In this document: positions 8,524 to 17,234 of the stretch, in pieces
How the letters are laid out: the number at the start of each line of letters is the position of its first letter
Numbering within the stretch: position 1 is the first letter of the stretch
Assembly: GCA_006383075.2 (NCBI GenBank)
Contig: SMNH02000005.1
Location: forward strand, 282,189-334,398
Length of the DNA stretch: 52,210 bases
DNA from: Kordia sp. TARA_039_SRF
GTDB taxonomy: Bacteria; Bacteroidota; Bacteroidia; Flavobacteriales; Flavobacteriaceae
Direction: 5' to 3'
The notes under the pieces: generated by a model
Told to the model about the DNA's origin: nothing
The model's input: the letters and a program-made list of their open reading frames with translations, nothing else
The model's database searches: none
Translations under genes and position numbers: made by a program

Positions 8524-9480
8524 CTAAAGATTCTCCGTTTCGCTAATTTTATAACGTTCTTTATCGCGTTTGCTTCGTAAGATGATTTCACCTAAAAAAC
8601 CAGCCAAGAAAAATTGCGTTCCTATAATCATGGTGGCTAACGAGATGTAAAACCAAGGATTTTCTGTGACTAGGATGGCTTTTAAACCGTAGGCGAGTTT
8701 GTACAATTTCATTACGCCGATATACGCTGCAGAGGCGAGTCCGATAAAAAACATCAATACGCCCAAAGCACCAAATAAATGCATTGGTCGTTTTCCAAAT
8801 TTTGACAAAAACCAAATTGTAATTAAGTCTAGAAAACCATTGATAAAACGTTCGTAGCCGAATTTTGTTTTGCCATATTTTCGCGCTTGGTGCTTGACAA
8901 CTTTCTCGCCAATATGTTGAAATCCCGCATTTTTAGCCAATACAGGAATGTATCTGTGCATTTCGCCATACACATCAACGTTTTTCACAACGATATTTTT
9001 ATAAGCTTTTAAACCGCAGTTAAAATCGTGCAGCTTCAATCCTGAAGTGCGTCTTGCTGCCCAATTGAACAATTTGGACGGAATATTTTTCGCGATGACA
9101 GAATCGTATCGTTTCTTTTTCCAGCCAGAAACCAAGTCAAAGTTTTTTTCTGTGATGAGTTTGTAGAGTTCAGGAATTTCGTCGGGACTGTCTTGCAAAT
9201 CAGCATCCATTGTAATGACAACATCGCCTTGCGCTTCTTTAAAACCTGCGTGTAAGGCTTGCGATTTTCCGTAGTTTCGCAAAAAACGAATTCCTTTTAC
9301 TTGCGAATGTTTCTGACTCAACTCATGAATGATATTCCATGAATTATCTGTGCTTCCGTCATCAATAAACAAAATTTCATAGGTAAACTTGTTTGCTTCC
9401 ATCACGCGAAAAATCCAGTCGTGCAGTTCTCGTAAAGATTCTTCTTCGTTTAGTAAAGGGATGACTATGGAGATATTCAT
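8524..9480 (-). CDS. Family 2 glycosyltransferase, polyprenyl-phosphate type (GtrB/ArnC-like)
   Basis: The 318-residue protein has an N-terminal GT-A domain with DDGSTD (40-45) and DADLQD (92-97), the latter holding the DxD metal motif. Two membrane spans at about 235-256 and 276-300 anchor it at the inner membrane. This architecture is typical of transferases that move a sugar from a nucleotide donor to undecaprenyl phosphate. The sugar cannot be told from sequence. Its ATG overlaps the stop of the DUF4199 gene by one base (TAATG), so translation is coupled. There is a 91-base gap to the mutase gene downstream. Confidence 0.92.
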   Translation of the reverse strand: MNISIVIPLLNEEESLRELHDWIFRVMEANKFTYEILFIDDGSTDNSWNIIHELSQKHSQVKGIRFLRNYGKSQALHAGFKEAQGDVVITMDADLQDSPDEIPELYKLITEKNFDLVSGWKKKRYDSVIAKNIPSKLFNWAARRTSGLKLHDFNCGLKAYKNIVVKNVDVYGEMHRYIPVLAKNAGFQHIGEKVVKHQARKYGKTKFGYERFINGFLDLITIWFLSKFGKRPMHLFGALGVLMFFIGLASAAYIGVMKLYKLAYGLKAILVTENPWFYISLATMIIGTQFFLAGFLGEIILRSKRDKERYKISETENL

Positions 9481-9995
9481 TACGCGTTGTTAGGGTTGGT
9501 AAAAATCTTCGATTTAATGGCTAAAGATGTTAATAAAGAAAAGAAAAATCCACTTAATAAACTTTTAAATACGTTTTCAATAAAAATAGCGAATTTAAAA
9601 TTGTCTTTTAAAAAGGTGATGCTTTCTTTAATTTTTTCATCGGTAAAGTCACTGTTTTTGCGTAAATCTTGCTCTGCAACTACCGCAAGCTTATCTACAA
9701 AATCTGTCTCAATATATGATGCATGAATGATAATGTATATCCAAAGCATCAAACTACCTAAAAGAATAACGCCAATACCTGTTTTTAAACCTTCACGAAT
9801 AGAAAACGGCTCTCCGTTGCGACTCACTTTTACAATGGCTAAAATTATAAAGATTGCCATGATGGGAAACATTGCCAACGAATACACATTTTGTGGGTCG
9901 GTATGCATATTTAACGTATATTGCAAAATAAAAGACGCAATAAGGATAATGCCTAAAGCTATTCCAAAATGAGCTGTTTTTGAAAACATGAACAT
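9480..9995 (-). CDS. DUF4199 family membrane protein
   Basis: The product has four membrane spans with a charged loop (FVDKLAVVAEQDLRKNSDFTDEKIKES) before the last one, as in DUF4199 proteins, whose function is unknown. The frame is open up to an ATG at 10028, but that start is unlikely: a perfect -7 element (TATATTTG) lies inside the extra 11 codons. I therefore choose the ATG at 9995 (171 residues, MFMFSKTAHFG); the ATG at 9989 is equally possible. It is the first gene of a coupled pair with the glycosyltransferase. Confidence 0.85.
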   Translation of the reverse strand: MFMFSKTAHFGIALGIILIASFILQYTLNMHTDPQNVYSLAMFPIMAIFIILAIVKVSRNGEPFSIREGLKTGIGVILLGSLMLWIYIIIHASYIETDFVDKLAVVAEQDLRKNSDFTDEKIKESITFLKDNFKFAIFIENVFKSLLSGFFFSLLTSLAIKSKIFTNPNNA

Positions 9996-10011
9996 GAATT
10001 TTTGTAAGACA

Positions 10012-10045
10012 CAAATATAGACATTCAAGCGTAGAAAATATCAAA
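10012..10045 (-). promoter_or_regulatory. Promoter of the DUF4199-glycosyltransferase operon
   Basis: On the - strand TTTG (10045-10042) is followed after 22 bases by TATATTTG (10019-10012). Both boxes match the Bacteroidota consensus. The predicted start of transcription is about 10005, giving a leader of only some 10-15 bases. Confidence 0.7.
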
Positions 10046-10063
10046 AATAATTTTATTTTAATC

Positions 10064-10093
10064 TTGCACATTCGGAAATAATACTTAAATTTG
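10064..10093 (+). promoter_or_regulatory. Promoter of rpmE2
   Basis: TTG (10064-10066), a 19-base spacer and TAAATTTG (10086-10093) form a full consensus promoter about 30 bases before the expected start of the L31 leader. It is back to back with the - strand promoter at 10012-10045, the two -33 boxes being 18 bases apart. Confidence 0.75.
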
Positions 10094-10131
10094 CACCTCG
10101 AAAAAAGAGAAAGTTATAAAAGATTATAAAG

Positions 10132-10383
10132 ATGAAACAAGGTATACATCCAGAAAATTACAGAATGGTAGCTTTTAAAGATATGTCTAATGATGATGTA
10201 TTTCTTACGAAGTCTACAGTGGATACAAAAGAGACTATCGAAGTTGATGGTACTGAGTATCCATTATATAAATTAGAAATTTCAAGAACGTCACATCCAT
10301 ACTACACTGGTAAGTCTAAGTTAGTAGATACAGCTGGTCGTATTGATAAGTTCAAAAACAAATACGCGAAATTCAAGAAATAA
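10132..10383 (+). CDS. rpmE2: 50S ribosomal protein L31, type B
   Basis: The 83-residue protein matches type B L31 over its full length ([11 protein letters not shown] at the start; [30 protein letters not shown] at the end). It lacks the four zinc-binding cysteines of the zinc-dependent type A form. In many bacteria the type B copy is the zinc-independent alternative, but Flavobacteria often carry it as the only L31. It is monocistronic, with its own consensus promoter and a strong terminator. Confidence 0.97.
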   Translation: MKQGIHPENYRMVAFKDMSNDDVFLTKSTVDTKETIEVDGTEYPLYKLEISRTSHPYYTGKSKLVDTAGRIDKFKNKYAKFKK

Positions 10384-10405
10384 GAATTTTGACAACAACA
10401 TACGG

Positions 10406-10440
10406 AATGTCTTTCAGGAAACTGAGAGACATTTTTTTTT
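10406..10440 (+). terminator. Terminator of rpmE2
   Basis: A 12-base stem (AATGTCTTTCAG with CTGAGAGACATT, one U-G pair) closes a GAAA tetraloop and is followed by nine or ten T. It lies 22 bases after the stop. Confidence 0.95.
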
Positions 10441-10460
10441 GAAAAACTCTGACAATCACA

Positions 10461-10490
10461 TTTGCAAACGCTAAGCTTTTTTTATTTTTA
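10461..10490 (+). promoter_or_regulatory. Probable promoter of the GlmU-like gene
   Basis: TTTG (10461-10464), an 18-base spacer and TATTTTTA (10483-10490) differ from consensus only at the last base. Transcription would start a few bases before the ATG at 10507. Confidence 0.45.
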
Positions 10491-10506
10491 CAAAAATTGA
10501 CCAACT

Positions 10507-11682
10507 ATGAACTATATTCTTTTCGACGGAACTGTACGCAACGCATTATTGCCTTTTACCTTTACACGACCAGTAGCTGACATTAGAGTCGGTATTTTAA
10601 CGATTCGTGAAAAGTGGGAAGCACATTTGGGCGGAACAACCACTACGATTACGGAAGAATATTTGTCTGAAAAATATCCGATGGTCGAATTGGAAGAAAA
10701 CGTGATGATTAACGCGTCCTTTTTACCAAATGCCGAATTGGTAGCAATGATTCAAGGTTTGACAGAGAAACAAGCCATTCTTTCAGGTGATGAAATCATT
10801 GCATTTCATGCTACAGACCAGCAAGATGAGGTTGATTTTGATACCTACGAAGTGATTTCGTATGAGGAAGATTGTTTGCGAATAGAACATACGTGGGATA
10901 TTTTTTCAAAAAATGCAGCAGCCATTCAAGCCGATTTTGAATTGATTACGAAAGACAGAACTTCGCAACCAATTCCTGCAACAGTAAATGTGATTTCACC
11001 AGAGAATATCTTTATCGAAAAAGGAGCAAAGTTGAATTTCTGTACGCTCAATGCAAGTTCAGGACCAATTTACATAGGAAAAAATGCGGAAATCATGGAA
11101 GGATGTGTCGTGCGTGGCGCGTTGGCGATGTGTGAAAACGCAGTGTTAAAACTTTCAGCTAAAATTTATGGTGCAACAACGTTAGGACCGTATTGTAAAG
11201 TTGGTGGAGAAGTCAACAATTCTGTGTTGATGGGTTATTCCAACAAAGGTCACGATGGATTTTTAGGAAATTCCGTGTTGGGTGAATGGTGTAATATTGG
11301 CGCAGATAGTAACAATTCCAACCTAAAAAATAATTATGCGCCTGTGCGTTTGTGGAGTTATGAAACAGAAAACTTTGCCAAAACAGGTTTGCAATTCTGC
11401 GGATTAATGATGGGAGATCACAGCAAATGCGGTATCAATACAATGTTTAACACAGGAACTGTCGTCGGTGTAAATGCAAATATTTTCGGCTCTGGTTTTC
11501 CTAGAAACTTTGTGCCGAGCTATAGTTGGGGCGGCGCGAGTGGATTTACAACCTATTTGACAAAAAAAGCTTTTGAAGTCGCAAAAGTAGTTATGGCGAG
11601 AAGAAATGTAGAATTCACCGAACAAGACGAAGCTATTTTGACACACGTTTTTGAAGAGACTAAAAAATGGCGTAAAGATTAA
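10507..11682 (+). CDS. GlmU-family putative sugar nucleotidyltransferase/acyltransferase
   Basis: The 391-residue protein begins MNYILFDGTVRNALLPFTFTRP, typical of the Bacteroidota GlmU-like family. This N-terminal half is shorter than in true GlmU and lacks the LAAGxGTRM pyrophosphorylase loop, so uridyl transfer is doubtful. The C-terminal half (from about residue 155) has hexapeptide repeats of a left-handed beta helix, with IYIGKNAEIMEGCVVRGALAMCENAVLK and later GVNANIFGSGFPRNFVPSYSWGGASG. It probably works in cell-envelope sugar metabolism. The next gene starts 15 bases downstream. Confidence 0.9.
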   Translation: MNYILFDGTVRNALLPFTFTRPVADIRVGILTIREKWEAHLGGTTTTITEEYLSEKYPMVELEENVMINASFLPNAELVAMIQGLTEKQAILSGDEIIAFHATDQQDEVDFDTYEVISYEEDCLRIEHTWDIFSKNAAAIQADFELITKDRTSQPIPATVNVISPENIFIEKGAKLNFCTLNASSGPIYIGKNAEIMEGCVVRGALAMCENAVLKLSAKIYGATTLGPYCKVGGEVNNSVLMGYSNKGHDGFLGNSVLGEWCNIGADSNNSNLKNNYAPVRLWSYETENFAKTGLQFCGLMMGDHSKCGINTMFNTGTVVGVNANIFGSGFPRNFVPSYSWGGASGFTTYLTKKAFEVAKVVMARRNVEFTEQDEAILTHVFEETKKWRKD

Positions 11683-11697
11683 ATTCGTTTTTAAACT

Positions 11698-12069
11698 ATG
11701 CTTAGTTTTGTAATATTATATCTGATTGGAAGACCATTTTATCAATTGGCTAAAAAGTACCAACTAAAGTTTGCTTGGATTTATTTTGTTGTAGGAATTG
11801 CTTCGTATTATGCAGGTGAAGTTCTATTAGCCGGAATCTTGTTGTTTTATATAGAAGTTACTGGTGATTACGATTCTATCGCTTCAATGTCAGACATAAC
11901 ATTGATGGTAATTTCTATTATTGCAGGAGTTATTACTTGTTATATAAGTTATCAATTACTTAAAAAGAAGTTGCACAAAGAATATCTTGTTAAAGAACAA
12001 AACAAACCAAAAATTTCAGATATCGGAAAGTCAGAAGAAGAAATCGCTTCCAATCATCATTCTTTTTAA
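11698..12069 (+). CDS. Small membrane protein, function unknown
   Basis: The 123-residue protein has about three membrane spans (residues ~1-20, 24-52 and 66-88) and a charged cytoplasmic tail (KKKLHKEYLVKEQNKPKISD). I recognise no domain. It is 15 bases downstream of the GlmU-like gene and probably shares its transcript. Confidence 0.75.
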   Translation: MLSFVILYLIGRPFYQLAKKYQLKFAWIYFVVGIASYYAGEVLLAGILLFYIEVTGDYDSIASMSDITLMVISIIAGVITCYISYQLLKKKLHKEYLVKEQNKPKISDIGKSEEEIASNHHSF

Positions 12070-12080
12070 TTTGAAAGCAC

Positions 12081-12105
12081 AAAAAAACCGTTACAAATGT
12101 AACGG
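12081..12105 (-). terminator. Terminator of the 12442-12164 gene
   Basis: CCGTTAC-AAAT-GTAACGG is a perfect 7-base stem. On the - strand it is followed by seven T, so it fits best as the terminator for the - strand gene that ends at 12164. On the + strand no T run follows. Confidence 0.75.
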
Positions 12106-12163
12106 CTAATTCATATTCCATAATCAAATTTTAATCTTTTAAAAGTATATTAAAGTGTTTAAT

Positions 12164-12442
12164 TTACACTTGATATACAAACAAAAGGTAATATAAAGAA
12201 GTTGCTAAAAGACAACCGACAATCGAAAATATAACAATTGTTTTTCTAAGCGATTGACGATTTTGTATTTTCATGTTCTCACGAATAGCGCTTAACTGTA
12301 TTTCTGAAACTTTAGGAAATATACGTGTGTTTTCACTGTTTTTATAATACCGTCTGTTAGGATTAAAAACGTTGCGTTTATTGCGTCTCTTTTCAGTTCT
12401 CCTAATGTCGTCTAATACATAAAATGCTATTCCTTGTGACAT
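12164..12442 (-). CDS. Small basic single-pass membrane protein, paralogue of 12595-12912
   Basis: The 92-residue protein has a very basic N-terminal half (DDIRRTEKRRNKRNVFNPNR) and one C-terminal membrane span (residues ~67-88, TIVIFSIVGCLLATSLYYLLF). It aligns with the product of the gene at 12595 throughout: AFYVLDDIRRTEKRRNKRNVFNPNRRYYK against AFHVFDDLKRTMKRRAKRKAFDPKKRYFK, then FPK and a YYLLFV end. No known domain is recognised. The basic half should face the cytoplasm. Confidence 0.75.
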   Translation of the reverse strand: MSQGIAFYVLDDIRRTEKRRNKRNVFNPNRRYYKNSENTRIFPKVSEIQLSAIRENMKIQNRQSLRKTIVIFSIVGCLLATSLYYLLFVYQV

Positions 12443-12594
12443 AATCTTCTGCTTTTAAGTTCAATATATATTGTATTAGTATTAAAATAGGAAAAATGTT
12501 ACATGTTTGTGAATATTTATGTTCAAACAATGATTCCCATTAATATTTTACGAGAAGAGAAACATGCTACAATATTCTTATTTCTTTAAAGGAA

Positions 12595-12912
12595 TTACCC
12601 AAACGTAAACAGATTCCAAAACGTATCGGTAATTTCTACGACGAAAAGTAAGTAGTAAGCGATGATTCCAAAAATCACGGCTGCAATGCCTAATCCTATT
12701 AAAATTTTTCGTCTATATTCTTGACGTTGTTGCAGCATTTGTGTTCTAATTTTTTGCCGCATCTGTGAAGTTATTTTGGGAAACGATTGCTGTATTCCAT
12801 CATCTTTAAAATACCGTTTTTTTGGATCGAATGCTTTGCGCTTTGCGCGTCTTTTCATCGTCCTTTTCAAGTCGTCAAATACATGAAATGCTGCTCCTGA
12901 TCCTCCAAACAT
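12595..12912 (-). CDS. Small basic single-pass membrane protein, paralogue of 12164-12442
   Basis: The 105-residue protein has the same plan as its neighbour: a short glycine-rich start (MFGGSGAAFHVFDDL), a run of Lys/Arg (KRTMKRRAKRKAFDPKKRYFK), a helical linker and one membrane span (residues ~70-92). It has a short extra tail (ITDTFWNLFTFG). The two genes are separated by 152 bases with no clear hairpin between. Function unknown. Confidence 0.78.
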   Translation of the reverse strand: MFGGSGAAFHVFDDLKRTMKRRAKRKAFDPKKRYFKDDGIQQSFPKITSQMRQKIRTQMLQQRQEYRRKILIGLGIAAVIFGIIAYYLLFVVEITDTFWNLFTFG

Positions 12913-12995
12913 AATGAATCGTTTTAAAATTACTCTTATAGTATTTGTATAGATATATAACAGAAAGTTACAAAAAAGTATTGAGATAGCGTAAA

Positions 12996-14624
12996 TTATT
13001 GCTTTCGAACACGCTTCAATTCCAATAAATTCAAGGCATTAATACCCAAACCTTGTACATTTTTTTGCGTAAAGCGCACGACTTGGTCATAATACAACGG
13101 AATTAACGGTGCTTCTGAAATGAGTAACGAATCCATTTTAGTATACAACTTAGCACGACGAGTCGCATCAGTTTCTCGCAAAGCAGTTTCGTACCATGCA
13201 TCAAATTGTGCGTTTTTGAAATGTGTGTAATTTGGACCGTTTGGCGTGAAGTTTTTACTATAAAATAAGGATAAATAATTCTCAGCATCAGGATAATCGG
13301 CAATCCAACTGGCTCTGAAAATTGGTAATTCACCTTTGGAACGCAATTCGCGTAGGGTAGAAGCGGGAATAACATTAACACTGGCTTTGATACCAATTTT
13401 TTCAAGTTCGCGTTGAATGTATTCGCAGAAATTCAAATACTGTCCATTGGTTGTAATAGAAACTTCTGGATTGGAATTTCCAGTTTCTCCAATGTATTTT
13501 TTGACCAATTCTTTGGCGAGTTCTGGTTGATACGTAAAACCTTCAATATTAGCAAAACCAGGCAAACCTTTCGGGATAAAACCATGAATTGCAGGAGTTC
13601 CGATGCCGCTTCTTAAATACGTAATCATCTTTTTGCGGTCAAAACTGTAATTCATCGCTTTGCGCAACAAATGATGACTCGAAACATTGCTGCTATCACC
13701 AATATAAATTCCTAAATATTCAGTATTTAAATACGGTCCAGAAATTAAATTTACATCTTCGGTGTATTTTTCTCGTAACTGTCCCGCAGCATTTAAAATT
13801 TCATCTTGATAGGACGGATCGAGTGAATTTAAAAAATCGATATTTCCTTGCACAAACTGCAAAAATTCACTCTGTTTGTCAGGTAAAAACGTAATCGCGA
13901 CAGCCTCTAAATAGGGTAAATTTTTACCATTGGCATCTTTTTCAAAATAATTCGGATTTCGACGCAAGACTAATTTGGTGTTTTCTTCCCAAATCTTAAA
14001 CAGAAAAGGTCCTGTACCAATGGGATTCGCTCTAAAATCATTGCCATAATGCTCCACAATTTCTTTGGGAACAACAGAACAATATTTCATCGTTAACAAG
14101 CTTAAAAACGCAGGAAATGGTTGTTTTAGCTGAATTTGAAACGTTTGAGCGTCTAGTGCTTTAAAGCTGTCGACACTTTTAAAAATCCAGCGTCCGCTTG
14201 ATGCTAATTTATCATCTAAAATTCGCCCGAAACTATACTCAAAATCGTGAGCAATCACGGTACGTGTGCTATCTTTTCCAAACAATTCATGTTTATGAAA
14301 CTGTATATCATCGCGCAACGTGAACGTATATGTCAGCGCATCTTCAGAAACTTCCCAAGACTTTGCAATAGAAGGAATAACGTTCAATTCATTGTCCATT
14401 TCCACTAAGCCATTAAACAATTGATGTACTGCCCAAATATTGCGTTGGTCTTTTGCAAAAGCAGGATCAAGCGAGGTAATATTGGCGTGTTCATTATAGC
14501 GAAAAACCAACTGATCTCTATTTTCAGCCTGTTGTTGCTGACACGAAACAACCATTAAAATAATACTTAAAAAAGTTAGTTGCTTGAATATCAGTTGAAA
14601 ATGTCGAAGACTTAATTTTATCAT
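12996..14624 (-). CDS. Oligopeptide-type solute-binding lipoprotein (SBP family 5)
   Basis: The 542-residue product has a long N-terminal signal ending in a lipobox (MVVSC, Cys28). It is followed by the family 5 fold: LDPAFAKDQRNIWAVHQLFNGLVEMD, IAKSWEVSEDALTYTFTLRDDIQFH, and the NPIGTGPFLF signature. Family members bind oligopeptides, nickel or sugars for ABC import (DppA/OppA). No permease or ATPase gene is next to it, so it is an orphan component here. It reads away from mtaB, with 104 bases between the two starts. Confidence 0.92.
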   Translation of the reverse strand: MIKLSLRHFQLIFKQLTFLSIILMVVSCQQQQAENRDQLVFRYNEHANITSLDPAFAKDQRNIWAVHQLFNGLVEMDNELNVIPSIAKSWEVSEDALTYTFTLRDDIQFHKHELFGKDSTRTVIAHDFEYSFGRILDDKLASSGRWIFKSVDSFKALDAQTFQIQLKQPFPAFLSLLTMKYCSVVPKEIVEHYGNDFRANPIGTGPFLFKIWEENTKLVLRRNPNYFEKDANGKNLPYLEAVAITFLPDKQSEFLQFVQGNIDFLNSLDPSYQDEILNAAGQLREKYTEDVNLISGPYLNTEYLGIYIGDSSNVSSHHLLRKAMNYSFDRKKMITYLRSGIGTPAIHGFIPKGLPGFANIEGFTYQPELAKELVKKYIGETGNSNPEVSITTNGQYLNFCEYIQRELEKIGIKASVNVIPASTLRELRSKGELPIFRASWIADYPDAENYLSLFYSKNFTPNGPNYTHFKNAQFDAWYETALRETDATRRAKLYTKMDSLLISEAPLIPLYYDQVVRFTQKNVQGLGINALNLLELKRVRKQ

Positions 14625-14639
14625 CTAATGAATTAATTG

Positions 14640-14647
14640 TAAATTTG
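14640..14647 (+). promoter_or_regulatory. -7 element of the mtaB promoter
   Basis: TAAATTTG matches TAnnTTTG exactly, but the expected -33 position holds only a T-rich stretch with no TTG. The leader to the ATG at 14729 would be about 75 bases. Confidence 0.4.
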
Positions 14648-14728
14648 CGCGCTTTTGCTAGCGTTTTCAAGGTAAAAGTACACAATAAAAAATACAAATC
14701 GCTGCCATTTTGGTAGAAAAGTACAGGA

Positions 14729-16066
14729 ATGAACGAGAGAAAAAAAGTCGCTTTTTATACGTTGGGTTGCAAACTGAATTTTTCAGAAACATCCACCATT
14801 GCACGAAGTTTTCAAGAGGAAGGTTTTGAGAAAGTCGCTTTTTCTGAAGCTGCAGATATGTATGTGATTAATACATGTAGCGTCACAGAAAATGCCGATA
14901 AACGCTTCAAAACGATTGTAAAACAGGCGCAAAAGGCAAATCCGGATGCGTTTGTGGCGGCTGTAGGTTGCTATGCGCAATTGAAACCTGAAGAATTGGC
15001 AGCAGTGGATGGCGTGGATTTAGTGCTGGGCGCGACAGAAAAGTTCAAAATTACTGATTATATCAACGACCTTACAAAAAATGATTTTGGGGAAGTGCAT
15101 TCCTGCGAGATTGAAGATGCCGATTTTTATGTGGGAAGTTATTCTATTGGCGACCGTACACGCGCGTTTTTAAAAGTGCAAGATGGTTGTGACTACAAAT
15201 GTACCTATTGTACCATTCCGCTCGCTAGAGGAATTTCTCGAAGTGATACGTTGGAAAATGTATTGAAAAATGCCAAAGAGATTTCAGAGCAAAACATCAA
15301 GGAAATCGTGTTGACGGGCGTGAATATTGGTGATTATGGAAAAGGAGAATTCGGGAATAAAAAACATGAACATACCTTTTTAGAACTCATACAAGCGTTG
15401 GATGAGGTTGACGGAATTGAGCGATTGCGAATTTCTTCTATCGAACCGAATTTGCTGAAAAACGAAACCATCGATTTCGTGTCTAAAAGCAATACGTTTG
15501 TACCGCATTTTCACATTCCATTGCAAAGCGGAAGCAATACATTGTTGCGTTTGATGCGTCGTCGCTATATGCGCGAATTGTATGTAGACCGTGTGACGAA
15601 GATTAAAGAAGTTATGCCTGATGCGTGTATTGGCGTGGATGTGATTGTGGGATTTCCAGGCGAAACTGACGAAATTTTCTTGGAAACATACAATTTCTTG
15701 ACAGAATTGGACATTTCGTATTTACATGTATTTACTTATTCAGAACGAGAAAATACCATTGCTGCGGAAATGGATGGCGTTGTTCCTCAAAACGTCCGTA
15801 AAAAACGTAGTAAAATGTTACGCGGCTTATCAGTGAAAAAGCGTAGAGCGTTTTATGAAAGTCAAATCGGGAAGACGAAAACGGTTTTGTTTGAAGGCGA
15901 AAACAAAGCAGGCTATATTCACGGTTTTACAGAAAATTACGTAAAGGTGAAAGCTCCTTGGAATCCTGAACTGGTCAACACACTTCACGATGTTACACTG
16001 ACAAAAATTGACGATGACGGAATGGTTCGTTTTGACTTTGTAGATGAAACAGTAGCGTTTAGTTAA
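14729..16066 (+). CDS. mtaB: tRNA t6A37 methylthiotransferase MtaB
   Basis: The 445-residue radical-SAM enzyme should convert t6A37 to ms2t6A37 in ANN-decoding tRNAs. The N-terminal UPF0004 domain supplies three cluster cysteines: Cys14 (TLGCKLN), Cys50 (NTCSVTENAD) and Cys81 (VGCYAQ). The radical-SAM CxxxCxxC motif is Cys154, Cys158 and Cys161 (CDYKCTYCTIP). A TRAM-like RNA-binding segment closes the protein. GCKLN and NTCSVTE are typical of MtaB rather than MiaB or RimO. Length is normal. It appears to be a single-gene unit. Confidence 0.95.
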   Translation: MNERKKVAFYTLGCKLNFSETSTIARSFQEEGFEKVAFSEAADMYVINTCSVTENADKRFKTIVKQAQKANPDAFVAAVGCYAQLKPEELAAVDGVDLVLGATEKFKITDYINDLTKNDFGEVHSCEIEDADFYVGSYSIGDRTRAFLKVQDGCDYKCTYCTIPLARGISRSDTLENVLKNAKEISEQNIKEIVLTGVNIGDYGKGEFGNKKHEHTFLELIQALDEVDGIERLRISSIEPNLLKNETIDFVSKSNTFVPHFHIPLQSGSNTLLRLMRRRYMRELYVDRVTKIKEVMPDACIGVDVIVGFPGETDEIFLETYNFLTELDISYLHVFTYSERENTIAAEMDGVVPQNVRKKRSKMLRGLSVKKRRAFYESQIGKTKTVLFEGENKAGYIHGFTENYVKVKAPWNPELVNTLHDVTLTKIDDDGMVRFDFVDETVAFS

Positions 16067-16182
16067 TTTCCTTTCACACACCGACAATTTTAAAAAACAC
16101 ATCGAAAGAATGGTACGATTCATGTAATTATGACATTGTAATCTAAAGTTATATGTATATTTAACTTTCTAAATCATAATAC

Positions 16183-17085
16183 ATGAAAACAATTGTACTC
16201 TCTATATTGGTCTTAACGTTGGTAGGTTGTGATGCTTCTACGAAAGAATTTGTTGGAAGCTCGTGGAAAGTCACTGAATTAAAAGTTAAAGGAACAACGG
16301 TTGCGGTGACGAATGCTGTGATTTTAACAGTGACAAGCGAGTCAGAGTTTACCCTAAAACTAGACGCGAATTCTTGTTTTGGAACCTATACAATCACAGG
16401 AGAATCTAACATACAACTTGGTGAAATGGCATGTACAGAAATGTGCTGCGATTCTGAGTTTTCAAGAGCTGTTGTGAGCGCGATGCATAAGGTTTCAAAC
16501 ATCAAACAACATAAAAAAAGCGTGCAACTATTTTCAGACGACGTACAGATTACTTTTGAGAAAATAAAATCGCTTGAAAAACCATCAAACATGACTTCCG
16601 AAAGAAAACAAGCAGTTACAAAAGGCGAAAAAATTCCAACGGAAGAAACTACCAATGTTGGAAAGTTTGAAAACCCGAACAAAACAAAAACTAGTGATGC
16701 TATTTCTCCAAAAGGCGAATATATTGAATTGTACAAATCGCCATGTAAAGGAACTTGTGAAGAGTTTACGATGAAATTTTACAAAGACGGAACTGTGCAT
16801 TATATAGGAAAATACAATGCAAAAGTACAAGGAACGCACACTGTACAACTCGCGGAAAGCAAGTCGGAATCTATTTTTAAGGAATTTGAAGAGTCCAATT
16901 TTCAAGATTTTGAAGAATTGTACGACGAACCTATGATTATGGATTTACAAAATACTTATGTGACGTATCAAGGCAAGAAAATACACATTCGTTATAAAGT
17001 CAACGCGCCAAAAAAGTTACAGACATTATTAGAAAAGTTGGAGACGCAAGCAAATGAAGTGTTGGAGGAATTGAAGAAACAATAA
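16183..17085 (+). CDS. Lipoprotein with META-like and DUF6438 domains
   Basis: The 300-residue protein has a lipoprotein signal (MKTIVLSILVLTLVGC, Cys16). Residues ~25-130 look like a META/DUF306 domain: SSWKVTELKV, NSCFGTYTITG, MACTEMCC, and an L-x-L-F end. After a Lys/Thr-rich linker, residues ~175-290 match DUF6438 (GEYIELYKSPCKGTCEEF, FYKDGTVHYIGKYN). Both domains are common in exported Bacteroidota proteins of unknown function. A possible promoter, TTG (16136) - 17 bases - TATATTTA (16156-16163), lies just upstream with one mismatch. It converges with the gene at 17235 on a shared hairpin. Confidence 0.85.
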   Translation: MKTIVLSILVLTLVGCDASTKEFVGSSWKVTELKVKGTTVAVTNAVILTVTSESEFTLKLDANSCFGTYTITGESNIQLGEMACTEMCCDSEFSRAVVSAMHKVSNIKQHKKSVQLFSDDVQITFEKIKSLEKPSNMTSERKQAVTKGEKIPTEETTNVGKFENPNKTKTSDAISPKGEYIELYKSPCKGTCEEFTMKFYKDGTVHYIGKYNAKVQGTHTVQLAESKSESIFKEFEESNFQDFEELYDEPMIMDLQNTYVTYQGKKIHIRYKVNAPKKLQTLLEKLETQANEVLEELKKQ

Positions 17086-17091
17086 GGCATA

Positions 17092-17226
17092 AAAAAACTG
17101 TCTGAGAAGTATTTTTAAACGTCATTCTGAACTTGATTCAGAATCTTATTGTCATGATTTCTAATCTTTATGAGAAACCGAATCAAGTTCGGTTTGACGA
17201 ATTTTTAACTTTTCAGACAGTCTTTT
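17092..17226. terminator. Bidirectional terminator carrying a dispersed palindrome pair
   Basis: The outer arms, AAAAAACTGTCTGAGAAGT (17092-17110) and ACTTTTCAGACAGTCTTTT (17208-17226), pair with two mismatches, and T runs follow on both strands. Each of the two converging genes ends within 10 bases. The loop contains two inverted copies of one palindrome with a TCAAG centre (about 17120-17145 and 17172-17199), each bordered by CGTCA or TGACG. The inner copies probably pair with each other as well. Confidence 0.7.
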
Positions 17227-17234
17227 AATTTTTC

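Noticed and set aside
9996-10028. N-terminal extension of the DUF4199 protein
   Set aside because: The extension contains a perfect -7 promoter element and would place a charged segment before the first membrane span.
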